Assembly: GCA_022545875.1 (NCBI GenBank)
Contig: JAKEIF010000071.1
Coordinates: 1 to 7,998 of the forward strand
Length of the DNA stretch: 7,998 bases
Source of the DNA: Nitrososphaera sp.
GTDB lineage: Archaea; Thermoproteota; Nitrososphaeria; Nitrososphaerales; Nitrososphaeraceae
Direction of reading: 5' to 3'
The notes beneath the pieces are model-generated. The model was not told the origin of the DNA. It did not search any database and saw nothing but the letters and a program-made list of their open reading frames with translations. How positions within the stretch are numbered: the first letter of the stretch is position 1; every line of letters starts with the position of its first letter. The translations under genes and the position numbers were made by a program. Shown here one piece after another: positions 6,259 to 7,998 of the stretch.

Positions 6259-6284
6259 TCATGGCGCCTATTCTAGAGTAAACC

Positions 6285-6671
6285 TTGCACCCTGACGACC
6301 TAAAGACCATTTGGGAATGCCACGAGTGTGGCAGAAAGTTTTTCTATCATTCGGACATTGCTAACCATTCCAGGGAATACCACCATTCAAGGGTCGTCTC
6401 CAAGGACTATTCTCGCAGGAAGGCCGGGGCAGAGTTCTTGCGGAGGAATGTGTCCCTGTCTTTTAGAATAGAAGGCCGTACGGAAAAACTCCAAATCGAA
6501 TGCAAGTACTATCCTGCAGCGGAGTCGATAGAGTATACAAGCGTATCATATAGCGATAAAAAGCTGCAGGAGATGATAGAAGGCAAGGCTGAAATGATGA
6601 ACAAGATAGACAGGTATCTCAGGCAGTTGTTCAATGCAAAGGGCACACAAGGAGGCCCTGAAATCCATTAA
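6285..6671 (+). CDS. Single C2H2 zinc-finger protein, 128 residues
   Basis: Residues 12-33 form a classical C2H2 finger: Cys12-x2-Cys15-x12-His28-x4-His33, with Trp10, Phe19/Phe20 and Ile25 at positions that build the small hydrophobic core. The finger is followed by a basic stretch (SRVVSKDYSRRKAGAEFLRR), a beta-like part (VSLSFRIEGRTEKLQIECKY) and a charged C-terminal helix around 89-118 (DKKLQEMIEGKAEMMNKIDR) that may self-associate. It is probably a DNA- or RNA-binding protein; single fingers of this kind often need extra basic residues for binding, which are present here. The start is TTG 6285, since the upstream in-frame ATG 6261 is cut off by a TAA at 6279-6281. It stands alone, divergent from the 61-residue gene. 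The finger is certain; the target is unknown. Confidence 0.82.
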   Translation: MHPDDLKTIWECHECGRKFFYHSDIANHSREYHHSRVVSKDYSRRKAGAEFLRRNVSLSFRIEGRTEKLQIECKYYPAAESIEYTSVSYSDKKLQEMIEGKAEMMNKIDRYLRQLFNAKGTQGGPEIH

Positions 6672-6754
6672 CACTGCCGCAGTTGGCCTGCTTGTGAGAT
6701 AATTATTCTGCAGTATTTGAGACGAAGGCGAATGAAAGCATGGGAGACAAAGGA

Positions 6755-6766
6755 TTAATAAAATAA
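6755..6766 (+). promoter_or_regulatory. TATA-like box of the DNA methyltransferase gene
   Basis: TTAATAAAATAA is centred about 25 bases before GTG 6785, consistent with a leaderless message beginning at or very near the start codon. It also marks the methylase as an independent transcription unit from the zinc-finger gene, which ends at 6671. Confidence 0.5.
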
Positions 6767-6784
6767 GTCATATTTGGTAAAGGG

Positions 6785-7642
6785 GTGCAGCGGGCATTGG
6801 TTTCAAAGCAGCAGGCTGCATCGCCGTTTTTGAAATGGGCCGGGGGCAAGACACAGCTCCTACACGAACTTGAAAACCACATTCCAACGTTTCAAAATTA
6901 TTTTGAGCCGTTCCTTGGCGGCGGGGCATTGTTCTTCCGGTTGGCCGCAAAGAAGGCAAATTTTAGGGCCAGACTTTCCGACTTGAACGCAGAGCTGGTA
7001 AACGCGTACAAGGTGGTAAAGAACGACCCGGATGAACTAATCGACTGGCTGGCGCGATATGAAACCGCATACGCTCAAGACCGCCGAACGTTTTACTATA
7101 GTCTTAGGAATAAAGCTCCGAACGGGGTTGTGCAGAGGGCGGCGCGGCTGATAGCACTAAACAAGACCTGTTACAATGGGCTATACAGGGTAAACAGCGC
7201 GGGCGCATTTAACGTGCCAATCGGCAGGTACAAGAATCCATCGATATGCAATGCAGTACAGCTATTGAATGCAAGTACAGCTCTGCGTAGCACCAAGGCG
7301 GCAATATCGACATCTGATTACGCAGCTGCCCTGTCAAGTGCTGAGAAAGGCGACTTTGTCTACCTTGATCCGCCTTTCGTCCCACTGAGCAGGACTTCGA
7401 ATTTTGTTAGCTATACTCAACAAGGTTTCACTCTGGACGATCAGGCGAGGCTGGCAAAAGTGTTTCAAATGCTCCACAAGAAAGGGTGCAAGGTTCTTCT
7501 GAGCAATTCAGATACTCCTTTAGCCAGGGAATTATATTCTGGGTTTGATCAGTTCAGAATACGGGCATCAAGAGCAATAAGTTGCAAAGGCGAGTCCAGG
7601 ACGGGCTACAAGGAACTGCTGGTTCGCAATTTTATTCCATAG
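6785..7642 (+). CDS. Dam-family (D12 class) DNA adenine-N6 methyltransferase
   Basis: The enzyme methylates adenine N6 in a short DNA site using S-adenosylmethionine. Its 285 residues match the D12/Dam class. Visible motifs are FLKWAGGKTQLL (15-26), the S-adenosylmethionine-binding FEPFLGGGALFFRL (40-53), YNGLYRVNSAGAFNVPIG (130-147), the catalytic DPPF (195-198) in GDFVYLDPPF, LLSNSD (238-243) and the closing GYKELLVRNF (274-283). Phe replaces the more common Tyr in DPPY, a known variant in this class. The start is GTG 6785, placed 25 bases after a TATA-like box, and only 14 residues precede the first motif as in the family. The target site cannot be read from the sequence. No restriction gene is adjacent here, so it may be a solitary methylase or act with a partner elsewhere. 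Confidence 0.92.
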   Translation: MQRALVSKQQAASPFLKWAGGKTQLLHELENHIPTFQNYFEPFLGGGALFFRLAAKKANFRARLSDLNAELVNAYKVVKNDPDELIDWLARYETAYAQDRRTFYYSLRNKAPNGVVQRAARLIALNKTCYNGLYRVNSAGAFNVPIGRYKNPSICNAVQLLNASTALRSTKAAISTSDYAAALSSAEKGDFVYLDPPFVPLSRTSNFVSYTQQGFTLDDQARLAKVFQMLHKKGCKVLLSNSDTPLARELYSGFDQFRIRASRAISCKGESRTGYKELLVRNFIP

Positions 7643-7648
7643 ACGGAA

Positions 7649-7656
7649 CTTTATTC
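7649..7656 (+). promoter_or_regulatory. TATA-like box of the PRC-barrel-like gene
   Basis: CTTTATTC begins seven bases after the methylase stop and is centred about 32 bases before ATG 7684, fitting a very short leader. This suggests the next gene is transcribed on its own. Confidence 0.4.
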
Positions 7657-7683
7657 TCTAACCGTTAAGTCGGATGCGACCTC

Positions 7684-7998
7684 ATGAACGCCATGTCAGA
7701 AGGACCGCGCGTTCTGTGGGAGCAGTTAAAGGGCAAGAAAGTAAAATCAAACGACGGAAAGGATCTTGGCGAGATAAAGGAAGTGTCACAGAACTATGTG
7801 AGGATAGAAAGGGGAACGCTAAAAAAGGAAAAGTTCTGGGTTCCGAAATATTTGGCCGACGTGTATGACGGTAAATCATTGTGGCTGCTAATAGCTTCTA
7901 ACGAGGCAACGGGTGCATATCTGTATGGTACAGAGCCTCAAGAGGACAGATATACGCATGACTTTGAGGAGTTCAGGACAACCCCATATGGACAGAGA
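7684..7998 (+). CDS. PRC-barrel-like protein, 3' end beyond window
   Basis: The frame starts at ATG 7684 (an in-frame TAA at 7666 excludes an earlier start; ATG 7693 is the only close alternative) and is still open at the last base, giving 105 residues so far. Residues 12-70 resemble a PRC-barrel: WEQLKGKKVKSNDGKDLGEI with the typical Gly-Lys-x-Leu-Gly turn, then KEVSQNYVRIERGTLKKEKF, then WVPKYLADVYDGKSLWLLIA. PRC-barrel modules are found in RNA-processing factors, photosynthetic reaction centres and many small archaeal proteins that probably bind other proteins or RNA. The remaining segment (71-105) is acidic and aromatic. A longer open frame in a different phase at 7674-7868 is rich in Arg and Lys without a fold pattern and is judged a shadow. 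The fold is likely; the function is unknown. Confidence 0.75.
   Translation, partial: MNAMSEGPRVLWEQLKGKKVKSNDGKDLGEIKEVSQNYVRIERGTLKKEKFWVPKYLADVYDGKSLWLLIASNEATGAYLYGTEPQEDRYTHDFEEFRTTPYGQR

Noticed and set aside
6178..6278. ATTCTAGAG occurs twice (6178-6186 and 6270-6278)
   Set aside because: Nine bases repeated once, at unequal distances from the two divergent starts; chance is a sufficient explanation.
6136..6284. 149-base gap examined for a small RNA or tRNA
   Set aside because: No cloverleaf, conserved tRNA boxes or long stem is visible; apart from the TATA-like box I see nothing in it.
1..7642. Restriction-modification system made of the left-edge nuclease and the Dam-family methylase
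   Set aside because: The genes are about 6 kb apart with housekeeping genes (cofC, cofD, the RNA methylase) between them and have separate promoters.
7674..7868. Plus-strand frame rich in Arg and Lys, and a minus-strand frame at 7682-7879
   Set aside because: They overlap the PRC-barrel-like frame, which shows a fold pattern and stays open to the edge; these two look like out-of-phase shadows.
1..7998. CRISPR array, insertion sequence, integrase or attachment site
   Set aside because: No regularly spaced repeats, terminal inverted repeats or transposase/integrase frames are present.

Overview
The window looks like ordinary chromosome of an archaeon, most likely a soil ammonia-oxidising thaumarchaeon of the Nitrososphaera type. 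This is inferred from four things: roughly balanced base composition; AT-rich TATA-like boxes about 25-35 bases before many start codons with almost no leader; a Nip7-like (pre-PUA plus PUA) protein next to a Nop2/NSUN-type RNA cytosine methyltransferase; and coenzyme F420 genes without any methanogenesis gene. I see no rRNA, tRNA, CRISPR array, insertion sequence or integrase.

Layout. From 622 leftwards, and running off the left edge, is a PD-(D/E)XK nuclease-like protein with a helical N-terminal domain. It is divergent from a small membrane-anchored protein (697-1047, +). That gene runs convergently into the F420 pair cofD-cofC (2623 to 1044, -), whose two frames overlap by ATGA. A shared AT-rich box at 2652-2660 separates cofD from a divergent 362-residue surface protein with a signal peptide and a C-terminal membrane anchor (2693-3781, +). 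A 51-residue helix-turn-helix-like protein follows (3881-4036, +). It ends convergently with a minus-strand operon (5917 to 4033) made of a membrane-anchored beta-rich protein, an m5C RNA methyltransferase of the NOL1/NOP2/Sun family, and a Nip7-like protein. Upstream of that operon is a 61-residue basic protein (6135-5950, -). Divergent from it are a single-finger C2H2 zinc protein (6285-6671, +), a Dam-family (D12 class) DNA adenine methyltransferase (6785-7642, +) and the start of a PRC-barrel-like protein (7684 to the right edge, +).

How they work together. CofD and CofC perform the steps that use and supply activated phospholactate for F420. The Nop2-like methylase and the Nip7-like protein probably cooperate in rRNA modification and large-subunit assembly, as their eukaryotic relatives do. 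The other genes appear to be single transcription units. The gene density is high, many starts are TTG or GTG, and both convergent gene pairs share a CTAG tetranucleotide as their overlapping stop codons. I found no convincing new multi-gene system. The items most worth a second look are the zinc-finger protein, the nuclease at the left edge, the Nop2/Nip7 gene overlap and the short upstream frame over the helix-turn-helix gene.
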